Source: Pipra filicauda
Lineage: Eukaryota > Chordata > Aves > Passeriformes > Pipridae
Length of the DNA stretch: 64,000 nt
Assembly: GCF_003945595.2 (NCBI RefSeq)
Contig: NW_024104620.1
Location: 1,956,501 to 2,020,500, forward strand
Direction of reading: 5' to 3'
Under the pieces are notes generated by a model that did no database searches, was not told the origin of the DNA, and saw only the letters and a list, made by a program, of their open reading frames with translations. This document shows positions 1 to 13,700 of this stretch, one piece after another. The stretch's first letter is position 1, and each line of letters opens with the position of its first letter. Position numbers and translations under genes: made by a program.

Positions 1-3000
1 ATTCTACAGGAGTTTTTCATCAGTATTAGCAGTGGAAAGGCATGAAGTGGAAAGGTGTTGCTCCTACCTTGAACCATTTCACTCAGCCTTTTCCAGAAGG
101 CTTCATTTTTGAAGAAATCAAAACTATAAAGGGAATCCAGAAGTGTCAATCCCCTCCTATATGTCCCAGCCAGGAGTAATAATGAGAATCAGAGCAGAAC
201 CACGAAGTTCAGTAACAAAAGGTGGGAATTGGCTTGGATTAAAACCAGCCTACAACCAGCATTAAAAATGACTATGCACATATCTGTCATCTCTTCTTTC
301 ATCCTCCTTTTCCATCTTGGCCGTTACAATTTGATCTTGTAAGGGAGTCTGTGAAAGCAGATGTTGTGTTCAAAGAGAGCTTGATTTCTGCAAGTGGCCT
401 TGGCAGGGCTCCTCTCAAGCAGACCTGGTGTTTGCCTCTACTTTTTCAACACAGATGTTGCCTCTTCAAGGCTTTTAGACTCCTGAACAGGCAAGGGATG
501 CTAGGGGAAGATAAAAGTATCACAGTTGTACTGAAAATATGATATAAATGGTATAAAAATATTAAAGATATATGGCTAACTAGTGTGTGTATGAAAATAA
601 GTGGCAGCAAAATGTGAATATTACAATGTAGATCATTCCCTTAATTTGATTCAATTGCCTTTCTACATTCATTCAAGAAAGAAAAATATTGCAAATATTA
701 TTTCTTTTCAGAGATGATAGGTTAATCTAAGTATAAATGGGAATATTCATCACTATCAGATTAGCTCTGAAGATCTCGCTTTAAGAGACAGACATCCAAG
801 CACGTTTAGGACAGTTAGATTCCTCCACAGGATGCTCACCATAATATATAACTTTAGGATCTCTGAGAAATCTCCTGGAGAAACCTTACTGCATCACTGT
901 AGTGGAGACCAGGGCATATAAATGTAGTTTTAGGATTCCCCTTTTTCTTCCTGCTTGTGTCACACACAAATAGGAAATGGGGTTTAACAATTTTGTTAAA
1001 ACATTTGCAATTACAAATAAGAGTTTTATGTCAAGCTCACAGTGACATACATTTCAGTCTATAACCTTATCACAGAGCAGATTGCTTTGGGAAAGACAGA
1101 TATTTATTCTGAAACATTTTTCTTTCATCTCTTTATAGTTCTTTTGATGATTTTAAATGTTTGTGCTATTGGTACTTACATACAGTAAATGATAAATGAT
1201 ATATTATAACAACAACTACATGAAGCTGAATTGCTTTTTTTACTGAATTTAGTGAATTTACTGCCTTGAAAGGTAACAGATTGATAGCACTAGTGAATTA
1301 AATCCTCTCTTTATCCCCAGAACTAGTATAATATGGGCATTGCAAATATTTTCCAGGCCTATAAATCAGCCAAGGCACCTCAAGTATCATCCACAGGGAC
1401 ATGCTGCTCCCTGCTTTTCTCTTTTGCTTTTTTTCTAAAGCTCCTTTAGGGATTTTACAGAACATATTAATTTTAAAAAGAAAAGGGCAGTGGTATGTCT
1501 CATAAGCTTTCATTTTTTATATTCACCAACAATTATAAACTCTTCATATTAGAAAAGATGTGTGGGGAATATATGAGTTGGTGGTTAGTGTTGCCTGGGA
1601 AGGTAGAACAGGAGCTGCTGAAATACAGGTCATAAGCAGCGTAATCCAGCCATGGATGGGAGACTCTCCTCCACCTCTTACAGATACCGATTTCAAAATC
1701 TCTACTTTTTTACTGCTAATACTGTCATAAACCTCTAAGTGGCCATCTTGAAAATACCAGAAACCAGAGAAATGTTGGAAGTACAGTACTGTGTTCCCTC
1801 AGATATGTTTACTCCATTGCTCTCAGTGAAGTTAATCTGATTTGTACACATCTCCCCACGGGAAAAGCAAGTTTCCAACAGAGCTCAGAAAGGCTTCATG
1901 GGAGCTAAGGGTCAATTTATAGCCAGCCCAATAATTTATTTTCCACCAAGTTTCCTCTGTTCAGTATTCTCAAGCACACATCCTGCAAATTCCAGGTTTT
2001 CATCTTTTGAAATGGGTAAAAATCAATTCATTACTGAATTTTTCTGAAGAAAATTGTGTGGAGGGAAAAGCAGGTGTTAAATAAAAACAGAAGCACTCCA
2101 AACACATTATTTCAGCTCTTATAAATAACAGTTGTCTCTTAAATTCGTCTCCTGTGAAGAGATCTCATCTAATTCCACTGTCTTGGAAACCATAGTAATA
2201 TAAAATTAATGGAATAATATTTATTGTTACAGACCAGTAACAATTTAGAGTGAATGAAGGTTCTAGAATAGGTTTTATTTCATGAGGGTTTTTTTTCACC
2301 AAGGTAAGTATTCATTCCAAATGTCACATAAATTGGAATCATAACTCTATGTTACAAACCCCTGTGACTTTCTGGGCAGTAGATAATGGGCTGCTCTTAA
2401 ATAATTGTGTTGCTGTCTCACACTATACACAGACCTCCCTCAAGCAATATTTTGAATTATTCCTTTATTTTTGCCCAACTTTTCTGCTGTTGTCCATTTT
2501 GACATTTTTATGACCTCACTCTGGATTAGCTGTTCTTAGCCACGTTTTTAAGGGTCATTTCACCTTCAGTACAATGGCCCTGAGCTTCTAATATTCATAA
2601 AATTCAGATCTTGCCTACAGCCAGTTATTCCCACTGTTCTCTTCTCCAGTTGCTTTTTTACCCTTTCAGTTTTACTGGCAACATGAGATTTGCTATTAAC
2701 CACCAAAAAATTCTGCAGTTGCTGATTCTGAAAGTTCATGAAAACAATACAAATGCTGCAGAGATAGCATTTCTGGTTATAGTTTAATTTTTATTGTGGT
2801 TCAAACCACTACAATGCAGGTGCATGAAATTAGTGTTCTATCACAGCAAATCTTACAAAAAAGTGTTATGTTATTTATTTATATAAACCAAGAAAAAACA
2901 TTTTTACTCTATTAGGGACTTTAATAACATTTACCTGTTTGGATTTCAGAGCATCAGTGTCACATGATAGGTTTTACACAGCTGACTGCCTGTTAATTGA

Positions 3001-6000
3001 ATAGTCTAATTCAGCTTCTAATTCTACCTTTTAATGGTTGAAAGACCATTAAAGCAGCTATTTCTCTAATAGCCATGTGGAAAAGGTGATATTTGTTGTT
3101 TCATCCCTACTAACTCTTCCCCTCATCTTTGTCTGAGTGGTCTGATGGGGCTGCCCAGACCCTTTCAGTTCAAATTTGGTGCCAGAACAGCACAAAACGC
3201 ATTTTCAGAATTATCTCACAATGCCAATAAGACAGACCTGCTCTGTGTATGTTACCCACAATAAAACACTCAGACCAGTGTTTCCCATTAGCACATACTA
3301 TTAGACTAATATTATTTAATAGCCTAAAACGATGGTCTGCAAATCTCTTTTCAGCATTCACAATGCTTTCAAAAACTTGGCCAAACCCTTTATGCAGCCA
3401 GGTAGAAAATCTGGATGAAGTTAAATAAGTTCTCAGAAAATTGCACAGGAAGAAGGGAAGCTTTTTTCCCCGCGTATGCCCAGAGCTTTATAAAATTCTG
3501 GTCCAAGTTGAAGCACGCTGCATTACTGGACACTTTTTCTCTGCAGCTATAAATAAAGAAGCAGATGTTTGCACCTGCCAGATTTGCTTCTGACTTCCAT
3601 GCTGTGAGCATGTAATCACTGCAGGTAATGGCATCTCGCTGAAGAGTTAACTCAATAAGTAGCATTAAGGGACATGGAATTTATGATTCATTTTGCTACA
3701 GTATTTTGTTATACACTTAGTAGAACTGACTCAATACCAATGGCTAAATTATGACTAAATACCACTGGCTAAGTTATCAAGGTACCTGATTTTATAACTC
3801 TATCTAAATGTGTTTTGCTCTTTCTTGGGCTCACTTATGTATTGCAAATTGTCAATTTTTTAAAATATTCTAGAAAATGTCAACTTACATCGTTGTTTGG
3901 CCTAAAGTCAAATGTACCAAATGCTTTGTTAAATAATTGGTCTAAGACTGGAGAACAAAGTCATCCATCACCAAGTCACGGGGTTTGTTTTGTTTCCAAT
4001 AAATTCTTTCAGTGTAATTTCCTTTGGTAATAAATCTTAAATCTGTGATATTCAATAACATTACACAGCGTTGAATTTGCTATGTGTGTTTAATGTAGGC
4101 TAAATACCAATCTGAAAACCAAGGGCTTACACAAACCTCTTACAGCGTTTTTGAATGTATAATGGACATGAAATATTTAAGATGTGAGCCAGCTACTGTT
4201 CAGCTGAAGATGAAACTTCTGTTATTCCCCCAGTGCTCATTATCAAGTTTGCTGAACTTTCCTCAGAAGCAGCTGGTGCTGGGCAATGCCTGATGAAATG
4301 AACAGCCTGGCTTGTCACATCACAAATCCGTCTCTCAAGTTCAGAGTGGGTCACAGAGCAGAAATCAACTGTTTCATGGTGCAGGAACTGCTGCATGAGC
4401 CACATTTTCAGCCTTTGGATTAAACCCCACATTACTGCCCCTGACTGAGGATCCTGGCCCTAGAGAGCCAGGCACCAGGTGCTGGGGATGAGCAAATGGG
4501 GAATAAGGCATATCAGTGATGCAAAGGAATCTCAACAGCCAGTTTGGGAAGGCATGGTCCATTTTGTCGTGTGAATCAAGAAATCTGAGAATCTAATTCC
4601 CATTATATTAACCTTCTCTATTGTTTTTTGGGGTTTTTTTGTTTGGTTGGTTGGTTGTTTTTTTTTAAAATTTATTTAAATTGCTTGGAAGGTGAATCAA
4701 TTAGTAAAAATTCGGTTTCACAAGCTCACAGAGACATAAAGTCTAAGTAGTTCATTCAATCAAAGAATAAATAGAAATATCTTTGGATAAGTTCTGACTT
4801 TCTCTGTGTTTTAAGATCTAACAGAGTCAAAATGTTACCAGAAGACAATCCAGTTTTCAACATTTTTTTGTTGAAATTATTGAGAATTTTACTGATCCTA
4901 TAAGATTTTCAGACGAAATATGATGACCATTTTATCTCAAGTTTTCTGAAACTGTCCCACCAAAACTGAGTCCAGGTTTAGCTGGAAAAAATATTGAGAT
5001 TTTTTTCCCCCTAAAATAGCAGTAGGAACCCATTTTCTGTTGGCCTAGATCCCACTAGCAGTGCTGCCAGGGTGTGTTAAGGCAGAGATACAACTCCAGA
5101 GAAGTTCATGGCCACCAGATCCATGGCTGAGTGTATAGTCATCTTCAAGTCTCTCAGGACATTTGCTATCATTTTGTAAGGTGAAGACAAGATCCAAGGG
5201 CAGCGAATGAAACCATTGGCCTCTCAAAAAGGCTTGTCAGGAATTTCTGGAAAACCTGCACCATTTCAGCAGTGCTTACAAATTGCTGATGTCATTTTGT
5301 GACAGACTGCAAATAATTAAAATTGGCTAAATATGCTGCTTGTAAATGGGCTTGTTGAAAACTTTGATCACAAACAGAAAGGAATTCTTTTAAAAACCTA
5401 CTTTTAACAGTAGGTTAAAGTTAATGAGAAACTTATAAATAATTAATTCTTCCTCTAGAGCCAGAAAAGATTTGTTGTTGCTGTTAATGGACTCAATATA
5501 TGTTGTATTGTCTTTCCTGAAGTAAGCACTGAATTACTTGATCTCCATACAAAAGAAAATAATTTATTGCACCAATAGCTTTATTAGTGTTTGTATTCCC
5601 AGAAAACAATAATTTCCTGGGTTAACTAAAGCAGCTTGCCTTGATGATAATACATAGGATGACACAGCTAAATCGACACTTCAAAATAAACAGGATACTT
5701 TAAATCAAAAAAACTGTTGAAGAAAAATTTGCAAAAAGAGTCTGGCACTTGATATTTTCAAGAAAGCAACTACAAAGCACAGAGAACTATTTCAGATGAC
5801 CCAATTGTAATTCTGCATTTAAATATGCCTCCTTCCTCCACATGATATTCTTTGAAGCAGCAGCAGGAGAAGCAACACCCTTCCTTTACATGCACGCGTC
5901 ATATGCAGAGTCATCACAGCCTGAAGGTCATTCAGGTTAAAAATACTCACAGGATCCCAGTTGTTCAGATGTGGTCATTCCACAGCTGAACTGAAAATAT

Positions 6001-8299
6001 TCTCTTCCTACTTTATTTGATAAATATTTTGGCAATATTACAATAATCTCTCATTTGACATTATGATATTAAGTAGTGTGATTGCTCTCAGCTGTCCTAT
6101 TGAAAATAATTCCTTGATAGTTCTCATGAAGGTATAAATTTCATACAAGCTTGCTGACTATGTTCTCCGCATCATATTAGAAACTGAAGCAAGTACATCT
6201 CATGGACAACAGTGATACCTTGGCATAAACCAGAGGATAGCTTGGGGATAGGTAACAGGTTTATTAAAAAAGCACAGAAAAAATTGTCAGCCAAGTTCTT
6301 TCTGTATAAGACAGTCAGCTCCTGGTACAGCTTCATTCCTGTGTGACAGACACCACTGATATTTAATCATTATAAATGCACAGGACCTACTGATGCTTCT
6401 GCTTCTGATGGAAAAGTTGCACCTTGGCTATCTGATGCTATTAATTTCCATTTATAAGTAAATATAAGTGAATAAATATATTAGAAGGAAGGATTTTTTG
6501 TTGTTTTTTTTTTTTTTTTTTTTCTAAGGGGGAAGATAGATTTTTGAGGCTAGGGATTAACCACCATTCAGCTGGAAAAATATACATTAGCACAAAACAG
6601 AAGCTAATCTAAAAGCCACACAGGAAAAAAAAAAAAAAAAACAACAAAAAACAAAACAACAAAACCCAAACTTAAATATCCCCAGTGAGCATTTTGTTGC
6701 AGGGATTTTTACAGGAGGGAGCCCTGGCAGGGCTCACAGCAGGGATGCTGTGCCATACCCATGCCCATACCACTATAGGCCTTGTTCTAAGCTTCTGTTT
6801 ATCCTCAGCCTTGCAGTAAGGCATATTCCCCCATCTCCACATATCCTGTAATAGAATGACCAAGTTCTTCATCCAGCCTCAGGATCCTCACCCTGCAGTG
6901 TTACACTGTCCTGCCTCCAGGCAAACCTTTGCAGCTCAGGTAGCAATTGTGTCTCCTCTGGGCACCCCTCCCTGAAAAGGAAGGCATTTTAAATTTCAGG
7001 AACACCGAGCAGGAGAGTGAGGAGGTTGAACGACTTCATCCTATTTTTCTTTCCCCCTATGGGGGTCTGAAATAGCAGGGGGTGCTAACAGCTTTTATAA
7101 GTTTGTAAAAACTCGAAGTGCTGATGGAGTGGGGGCAGGTTTCACATAACTCCAGCAATTTTTCCTCTGCAGGAGGAGAAAATCTCAACTGTCTTTTCAC
7201 ACGAGGGCTGTCACTCATCTTCGTTTCAGGGACCCCAGCAGATTGTCTCACCACATTAACAGACACATTTTAGCCTTTTTTTTTGGCTCCCGTGAAAGCC
7301 ATTTCTCTACTGATCCAACTGTTAGCAGGTCTTTGGTCATTTGGCAGGGCAGGGGAAATGCTTCACGCAATACCAGCCACATCATCCTTGTTTGTGCCTC
7401 AGGCTATAGAAGATGATGTGCCTTACCCATGTCAGCTGAGCTCGTAGGCTTGTGGGCTTTCCAGCTCTTTTTTTTGCAGAATACCACCTGTGTGTCACAG
7501 ATACCTCTAATCATCACTGGAAAACATTTGTACCAGAAATAAGCTCGGATGGAGGCTACAGTAAGTCTAACACATCCAACAGCAAGAAATCCTGCAGCAT
7601 TTATACTTGCTGCAAGAATCATTTCTGGGTCTTTATGACATGCTGGTCTCCACATCTGGCTGTGGCATGCACCTCAGCTTGTCCATGGATGTTGCTATTT
7701 CTAGGTTTCTTCTTTTCAGGCTTGATAGGTGCAGCTGCATGAGACCTAGCAACAGATCTGTAAGAGCAAATAATATCAGTCCTAATGGGAATTAAATTAA
7801 TATATCTTTTACAGGGCACAGCTGCTCTACTGGTGCTGCTCCCCACACAGAAATACTATGAAAAATGTTCCCCATTTCCTTCCTTATGCCGTGCAAGGCA
7901 GACATTTTTTATTCTTTATTATGTATCTGTTTAGCTATGTCTTTCATAGAAAGCAGCCTGGAAAAGCATCAGTCAGAAATAATAATAGAAATAATGAAGA
8001 ATTACATGATGAGGGCTTACCAAGCATATTCTAGCATGTACCAGTGGCTGGGAGTCACACACATTTCCACCTCTGAACGAGCTCTCCGTTCCCTGAATTC
8101 ACCAGGTGCCCAGCAGATGGTGGTGTTATTTCAACTACTTTGCTCTGCGCTCCCTGGGAAGCAGCCAGGCTGCATGGAACAACTATGGGAAAGTTGTTTC
8201 AGGATTTCACAGCTCACAGAACTGCACTTACAGGTTATTTTCTGCAGCATCCTGATATTCCTTCGTGTAGAAATAAATGTTACTGATAGATATCTGCCT
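1..8299. other. Non-coding AT-rich stretch, no gene recognised
   Basis: I see no gene here. Open frames reach at most 148 codons (7865-8311 plus; others include 3390-3665, 4193-4432 and 7057-7266, all minus). None resembles a known family, and none is flanked by a convincing pair of splice sites. The stretch contains a T/G-rich run with three TTGG units near 4.65 kb, a 20-T tract at 6504-6523 and a 17-A tract at 6625-6641 that passes into an A/C-rich tail to about 6670. No LINE, SINE or LTR could be recognised by eye, although older repeats could be hidden. The most likely reading is intergenic or intronic vertebrate DNA. Confidence 0.6.
6504..6670. repeat. Poly-T tract and A/C-rich tract about 100 bp apart
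   Basis: A run of 20 T (6504-6523) is followed about 100 bp later by 17 A (6625-6641) and an A-rich run with C interruptions to about 6670. The arrangement forms a long T-to-A inverted pair around a unique core, so a transcript could fold here. It could also be two independent simple-sequence expansions. No target-site duplication was seen that would make it a retrocopy. Confidence 0.7.
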
Positions 8300-8629
8300 T
8301 CCAGTACCTAAAGGGGACTTACAAGGAGGCTGGAGAGGGACTTTTTTCAAGGGTATGTAGTGATAGGACAAGAGGGACTGGCTTAAAAATGACAGAGGGC
8401 AGAGTTAGATCAGATATTAGGAAAAAACTCTTTACTGTGAAGGGTGGTGAAGGAACTGGCACAGGTTGCCCAGAGAAGCTGTGGCTGCCCCATCCCTGGA
8501 AGTGTTCAAGGCCAGGTCAGATGTGGTTTTGAGCAACCTGGTGCAGTGGAATGTGTCCCTGCCCATGGCAGGGGCATTGGAATGAGATGAGCTTTAAGGT
8601 CCTTTCCAACCCAAATAATTCTATGGTAT
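8300..8629 (+). mobile_element. CR1 LINE, 5'-truncated 3' end, plus orientation
   Basis: This is the 3' end of a chicken-repeat-1 non-LTR retrotransposon. The landmarks run in order: a tract equivalent to 'acttacaaggaggctggaga', a 'gatattaggaa' block, 'caggttgcccagagaagctg', 'ccctggaagtgttcaag', 'ccctgcccatggcagg', and the tail 'ttccaacccaaataattctat'. CR1 copies are typically 5'-truncated on insertion, and this one keeps about 330 bp. It can be aligned by eye with the copies at 25.3 and 41.4 kb. It holds frame-breaking substitutions and has no intact reading frame. An unrelated 148-codon open frame (7865-8311) runs a few bases into its left edge and is probably chance. Confidence 0.95.
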
Positions 8630-11600
8630 ATTAAATTAAACATTCTTACAATTGTCTTGATGAAAATTCTGGTGACAGGAGGAAGATCCCCTTCTCATAA
8701 GCAGGAAGAAATATTTCTTTGAAAGATCTCTTTTCCAGAAATTTCAATCTCCTACAGGCTGCATTCCAGCCATGATCTGGTAGTGTCATTATCTCCTTCT
8801 GGGATTCCCAGTCTTCTCCACAGATTATGTAGGATAACCTAATTACTCATGCTCTTTACCAGCAAAAAGCTGTCCCTTTCTTTTTCAGCTCTTGTAACAT
8901 TTAATTTTTCTTTGTTTCTGCCCCTTCTGAGCAGATATTTCATTATATTTGCTGAATCTCTTCCATCTCTTTTCTGCAGCCTCTATTGTGTCCTTTTCTT
9001 TCTTCTGGCCACATCTGCAAACAGCACCTCATCTCCTGGCTGTTTGGCTGTCATGGAGTAGGATCCCACAAAAGAGTAGTAAACCACATCAAAAATTTGG
9101 TGGTGTTTCTGCCTTTGGATGGGAGCTAGAGAGGGGAAAGAGAACAGAAAGAGCATTTTTAGGAGTCTCTCTAGACATCAAGTTGTACTTGATCTTTTTG
9201 CTTACTTTAAAAACTGTTATAGCCATTGCAACATGACATAGTCAGTCACCAGCTGGAAATGATCATCCAAAGGCAGTTTGGGAAATTTGGCTGCTCAGCT
9301 AATAATATTCAATTAATTGTGGCCTGACACAATACCTGGAAACTTTCCAGACATTTGAGGAAAGACATGTTTCAGTGCAGAATTTCTGAGCTGCTCCCAT
9401 GTACTGAGTTAGCTGGCATGTATCTTCATGAATACTTTATATGAACTCAAAGTCCGAAACATGATGCAAGTAATTTTTCTGATGCCAGCAGGAGCAGAAA
9501 TTTGTCATACTTGCTTAGGTCTCAGTGCTTCCCCATTACAGTGCTAAGAAAGCAATAACTTACTATGAATATTTCGTATTATCTACAAAAGTTTAGGACC
9601 AAACCTGTTTCTTGGATACTGGAACACCTTTAGCAAGATCTTGGAGTCCAAGCAACTTCTGACATGGGTGCCCTTAATGACCTAGAGTGAAACAGAGTCC
9701 AACACAGGCATGTATCTATGCCAAAATACTTTTGAGAAGACTATTTCTTCCACTGTTCCATCATGAACCGAGCTGCTGCCCTTTTCATGTCCATAGTGGC
9801 CTCATCCCAGCCAGACTTGGTGAGGGTGGAAGGCAGGGCCAGGCTGGCCACCTTCCAGGCAGTCAGTCTCTGCTGTTGCATCCTTCTTCTCCTGGCACAG
9901 CAGAGACACGAGGCACACCAGACAGGCAGTTCCCTGGTGTCACAGGCTGCAAACAGCAGCTGATCTCTCCCAGAGAGCGTGGCTGCTGCCGTATGGCTGC
10001 AAACCTGCTCCCCACTGAGCTGCTCCAGAGACAGGAGCCAGCATCCTCTCATCACCCTTTAGGGTCTGACAGTTTCCAGGGATGAGTGCTCCTCCAGTTG
10101 CACTGCCTCACAGAGGTCCCACAAGCTGTTATTCCTATTCCCTGCCTCTTCCCAGAGAGGACAGAGATGGCTCCATGTCAGCAGTGTTGTTCCTGAGCTC
10201 CATGACTCCACCTCCAGCCAGGTTGCTCAAAGCTGGCAGTGCATTGCAGCCTCTGGCAGTTCTGGCCCTAGTGTGAGCTCTCCGAAATCTCAGACTTTTG
10301 GGCCACCCACTGTGCAGATACAGCTGAAATTTGTGGTCAGAACCCAAAATTCTGTTACCCGTGTGTTTCCTCAAACACTACAGCCCATGCCTGAGCAAGG
10401 GGGAATGGCTACTGCAGAGCTGTAGCCTGGGTTGCAGTTCTCCCAAGCAGACAACACTCACATCCACTTAGCCATGCAGAGTAAGGTGTCAAAATGTAAG
10501 AGACATGAGAATAAGACTGCTCAAGAAGTACAGAGTATATTTTTTGTAATATAAGGCAATTTATATGTAAAACATCTGTAATCGAAAAAAAGAGCACCTT
10601 AAATACAATATTCAAAATTCAGCAATAAAAATCCTGTATCTGGCAATGATAAATCAGCACATTAAAAACATGTCATGCAGAAAGCAGATGCTCTTTGCGG
10701 GGGAAACAAGGTTTGTAATGTGGAGGTAAAACAGTGGTGACACAAACAGGATCAGTCACGCACAGTTTGTCCGTGTCCCAGCAGTGCAAGGATGGGAGCT
10801 GAGGAGGTGCAGGAATACTTCACACTGCAGTGTGTTGCTATGGACACCATGACTTCTTCACTGGGGCTGCCAGGACTGTGGGTTTACAGGGTTGGACCCC
10901 ATACTGTCCCTAAAATAATGGGAGCTTCTTGCCGGTCAAGTTGCAAATTCTGCCAAGTTGGGTCTAATAAGAATAGTCCAGTAATTTCTTCTTTGTGTTC
11001 CAGGACCCAAATCACTTCATTTTCAAATGGTTGAAAATAATTCATAAACTAATCAAGCCTTACCATACACACCAGTATGAAAATTACCTTTGAATCTTAC
11101 ACGTCCTTGGTCTTTTGGATGCCCTTTTCCTGCACTTGATCTCTACACAGATGATCAGAAGCAGCTTTTTCTGTAACCCAAGGATAGGTAAACTAAGAAG
11201 ATCTCTCAAAATAGAAAATATAAGCAGTTCCCTTAGAGAAAAAGTACCCAAAAAATGCACAAAAGAGAGTGGAATAATGCACACCATACAGCCACAAACT
11301 CAGCCTGAAATGAACTTCAGGCAGCTGTGCAGGAACTGAGGCATTTCAGTCATACAATGCAAAGAACAGGGTCACAAGCAAACTTTCATGGGAATTAGAC
11401 CTTCATATATCTTATCGTGTCTGTGCTTGTTTAGAGCAGTGGGCTGAAGCACAAGAGCTTTCCTTTTTTTTTTTTTTTTTTTTTTTGTTAGTTAAATCTA
11501 TTTCTAAAGATTTAAGATGGAAGGTTTAGATGCTGGAAACCACCTATGCCATCAAGCAGTCTCAGTCACAGAAGACTCAAACATGTAATAAATACAGTGT

Positions 11601-12834
11601 GCAATTTAACAGGATTATCAGAAACTAATAGTTAAGCTTTTGTTTTGCTAAATGTTCACCCATCCTTTGTCAAGTATTTCTAATTACCAGGATTTTAATG
11701 GTAATGTTTAACAGCCCCACAACTCCAGGGTCTTTTAATATCTGCCACAACAGAGTTTTCAATTATCATAATTCTATCCTTAATTTCTGTCATCATAATT
11801 ATCCCTCATTACAGCAACATTCTTAGATCTGACTCATCAAAGTGAAATTTTTCGTTGTTTCACTTGACTTGCAACTCAAACTGGGATTTAACCTCTCAGT
11901 CATTTCACCCTATATCTTCAATGAACAGAAAAAATTCACTTTTCTGGTTTGCCACATGTTCCAGTTGCTGTATCGGTGTAGGGGACACACCATCAAAACT
12001 AAGTGAAAGGTTGAGTATGTATTACAATTTATTACAATTTATACAATTCTTATTATAATAGCAGGAACAGTACAGGTTAGAAATCTCTAATATTTTCAAC
12101 AGTCACTCACATCACAGCATGGCTGACCTTCATAAACCTAGCTCATAACAAAAAAGTATTTGCCATCTCTGTGATAATTCACCTATCTTAGAAGAGCAAT
12201 CCATTTGATATGCTATTAATTACATTAAAAAATACTGAGATACCAGTAAGCTACAGATCTTAATTTATTTAAATTGCTTATATGCAATTCATTTTCGAAG
12301 TGCCTCAATGTTTTCACTTGAAAAATGTGATCAGCCTACAAAAAAATTTAGATGTTCTCAGTGTCTGATCCTGTAGCCTGCACAGGCTCTCTGTGACCTC
12401 AGTTTCATGGCAAAGCAGGATGGAGTCTGTCTTCCTCGAAAATTGGCTTTCAAGCCCACTGAAACAGGTCACTGCAACCAGTGGGACGCCACTGCATAGA
12501 GTCATTCCCCACCTCACCCTGCTCTTATTGAAGTCAGTTTTATTGCTGATTTTGTGGGAACAGACTCCAGCTCTCCATCTCTTTGTCAGTGTGCTTTCAA
12601 AGTCCCTTCTGCAGTGCTTCATCCAAGTCAAGAACTCAATTTCACAAATTCAGATCAGGAAGACTGCAAAACAAATATAGCTGTGACAAGAAAATAATGA
12701 TAAAGTGTAAGGTGCTGTCTATTACTTCAAGTACTTCTGTGATATTTGCTCTCTTAAGTCTGTGTAGCAGCCTCAGCCTAGAAGGTTTCTGAATTAAAAC
12801 TAGAATATAAGAAACACTACATATAAGGTTTTGA
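8630..12834. other. Non-coding stretch, no gene recognised
   Basis: No gene or diagnostic repeat is visible. The part from 9.7 to 10.3 kb is richer in G+C than its surroundings and carries overlapping open frames on both strands (132 codons plus, 104 codons minus). Their low-complexity R/Q/S/P-rich translations and mutual overlap suggest composition effects, not coding. A 23-T tract lies at 11464-11486. Confidence 0.55.
11464..11486. repeat. Poly-T tract (23 T)
   Basis: An uninterrupted run of 23 T is read directly. It could be the reversed A-tail of an old retroelement, but no recognisable element body lies beside it, so a simple mononucleotide repeat is the safer call. Confidence 0.85.
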
Positions 12835-12899
12835 TAGAGCAAAATAACTGGCAATCTCACTATCTTTAATAGAGAAAAATAACTGGCAATCTCACTATC
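12835..12899. repeat. Local tandem duplication, 35-bp period
   Basis: A 30-bp segment at 12835-12864 recurs at 12870-12899 with one mismatch (TAGAGC versus TAGAGA at its left end); both copies contain 'aactggcaatctcactatc'. They are separated by 5 bp, giving a period of 35 bp. The near identity implies a recent slippage or duplication event, and copy number may vary among individuals. Confidence 0.9.
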
Positions 12900-12921
12900 C
12901 TCTTCTATAATTTCCCTGTAG

Positions 12922-13060
12922 GATGCTGTGTGGTGTAAGGGATTAAACAAGCCCTAGTAGCCAAATGAACATTGGAGTAGCTGTGGAACTTTGGACCAGT
13001 CACTTGACCTTCTTCTGCTTCATTCAAGCAAGCTGGAAAATTAGAGGCAGCACAGAGCCA
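12922..13060 (+). mobile_element. MIR-type SINE relic, plus orientation
   Basis: The stretch follows the mammalian-wide/amniote MIR layout: a head like 'gtgtggtgtaagggatta', then a core 'agctgtggaactttggacca' / 'gtcacttgaccttct', then a region matching the MIR 'cctcatctgtaaaatgg' block in degraded form (around 13025-13046). MIR elements are tRNA-derived SINEs with a conserved central core, and they are ancient enough to occur in birds as diverged relics. The match was made by eye and is heavily diverged; the outer limits are approximate. Confidence 0.65.
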
Positions 13061-13639
13061 GAATGAAAACTGGACATTGCTTATAGCAGTATTTTCTGGA
13101 AAGGTAAATTGCAAACCATAATTTTGTAACAGCAGTTTTGTCCAGCGCTATAATGTTTGTGGTACATGCAAGCAGCAGTTCTATATATACACAGAGTGCA
13201 ATATAAATTTATGAAATTTATAGATGCATGCCTTCGGTTTTTGGCTGTGTGCTATGCACTAAAGAGATCTTCTTGCAACTGCCTAATATCTACAGATCAT
13301 AAAAGTGTAGTCCATACTCAATTGCTAATTAATCTAAGACCTTCTCTTTACATTTTTATTAATTTTAATGCAGCTGGTTGGTGGGCAAAAGACATGATTT
13401 ATATGAAGTCTGCTCTTAGCTCATTGCAAGAGGCTTAAGCTCTCAGCTGTAACATAACAGGGGAGGAGGCTGGGAAACTTATTTTTTTTCTCTTGTCTGC
13501 ATGCTTGCTCTTGGTAATCCAGTTTTGACTGCACAGTCTCGCCAGGAGGGGATAGAATCATCCCTGTTCTTGGTCATTACTGGTCTTGGTGATCATCCTG
13601 GTCATTTTTGTCATTTCTGCTTTTGGTCATCATCCTGTT

Positions 13640-13700
13640 TCAAGCAAGCTGGAGTAGATGATCTTCAGATGTTCCTTCAACTGACATTTCTAGACTCTCC
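13640..13700 (+). mobile_element. Probable old CR1 3' end relic
   Basis: The short block 'gctggagtagatgatcttca' followed by 'gttccttcaactgacattt' parallels the CR1 3' consensus (…gactagatgatct…ggtcccttccaac…attct). It is more diverged than the other copies and lacks a clear octamer tail, so it is either an old CR1 insertion or a chance match. Just upstream (13566-13640) the motif 'ggtcat' recurs four times in an irregular cluster. Confidence 0.45.

Noticed and set aside
4193..4432. 79-codon minus-strand frame with protein-like composition.
   Set aside because: No clear splice sites or family match; an overlapping frame on the same strand reads equally well.
7865..8311. 148-codon plus-strand frame starting with ATG.
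   Set aside because: It runs into the left edge of a CR1 insertion, matches no known family and has no promoter or splice support; probably chance.
9687..10085. Overlapping plus (132 codons) and minus (104 codons) frames in a GC-richer patch.
   Set aside because: They overlap on opposite strands, with composition-driven R/Q/S/P-rich translations and no splice sites or family resemblance.
13566..13640. Irregular cluster of 'ggtcat' motifs as a nuclear-receptor or tandem-repeat array.
   Set aside because: Spacing is irregular and the copies are short; it fits degenerate simple sequence beside an old CR1 relic.
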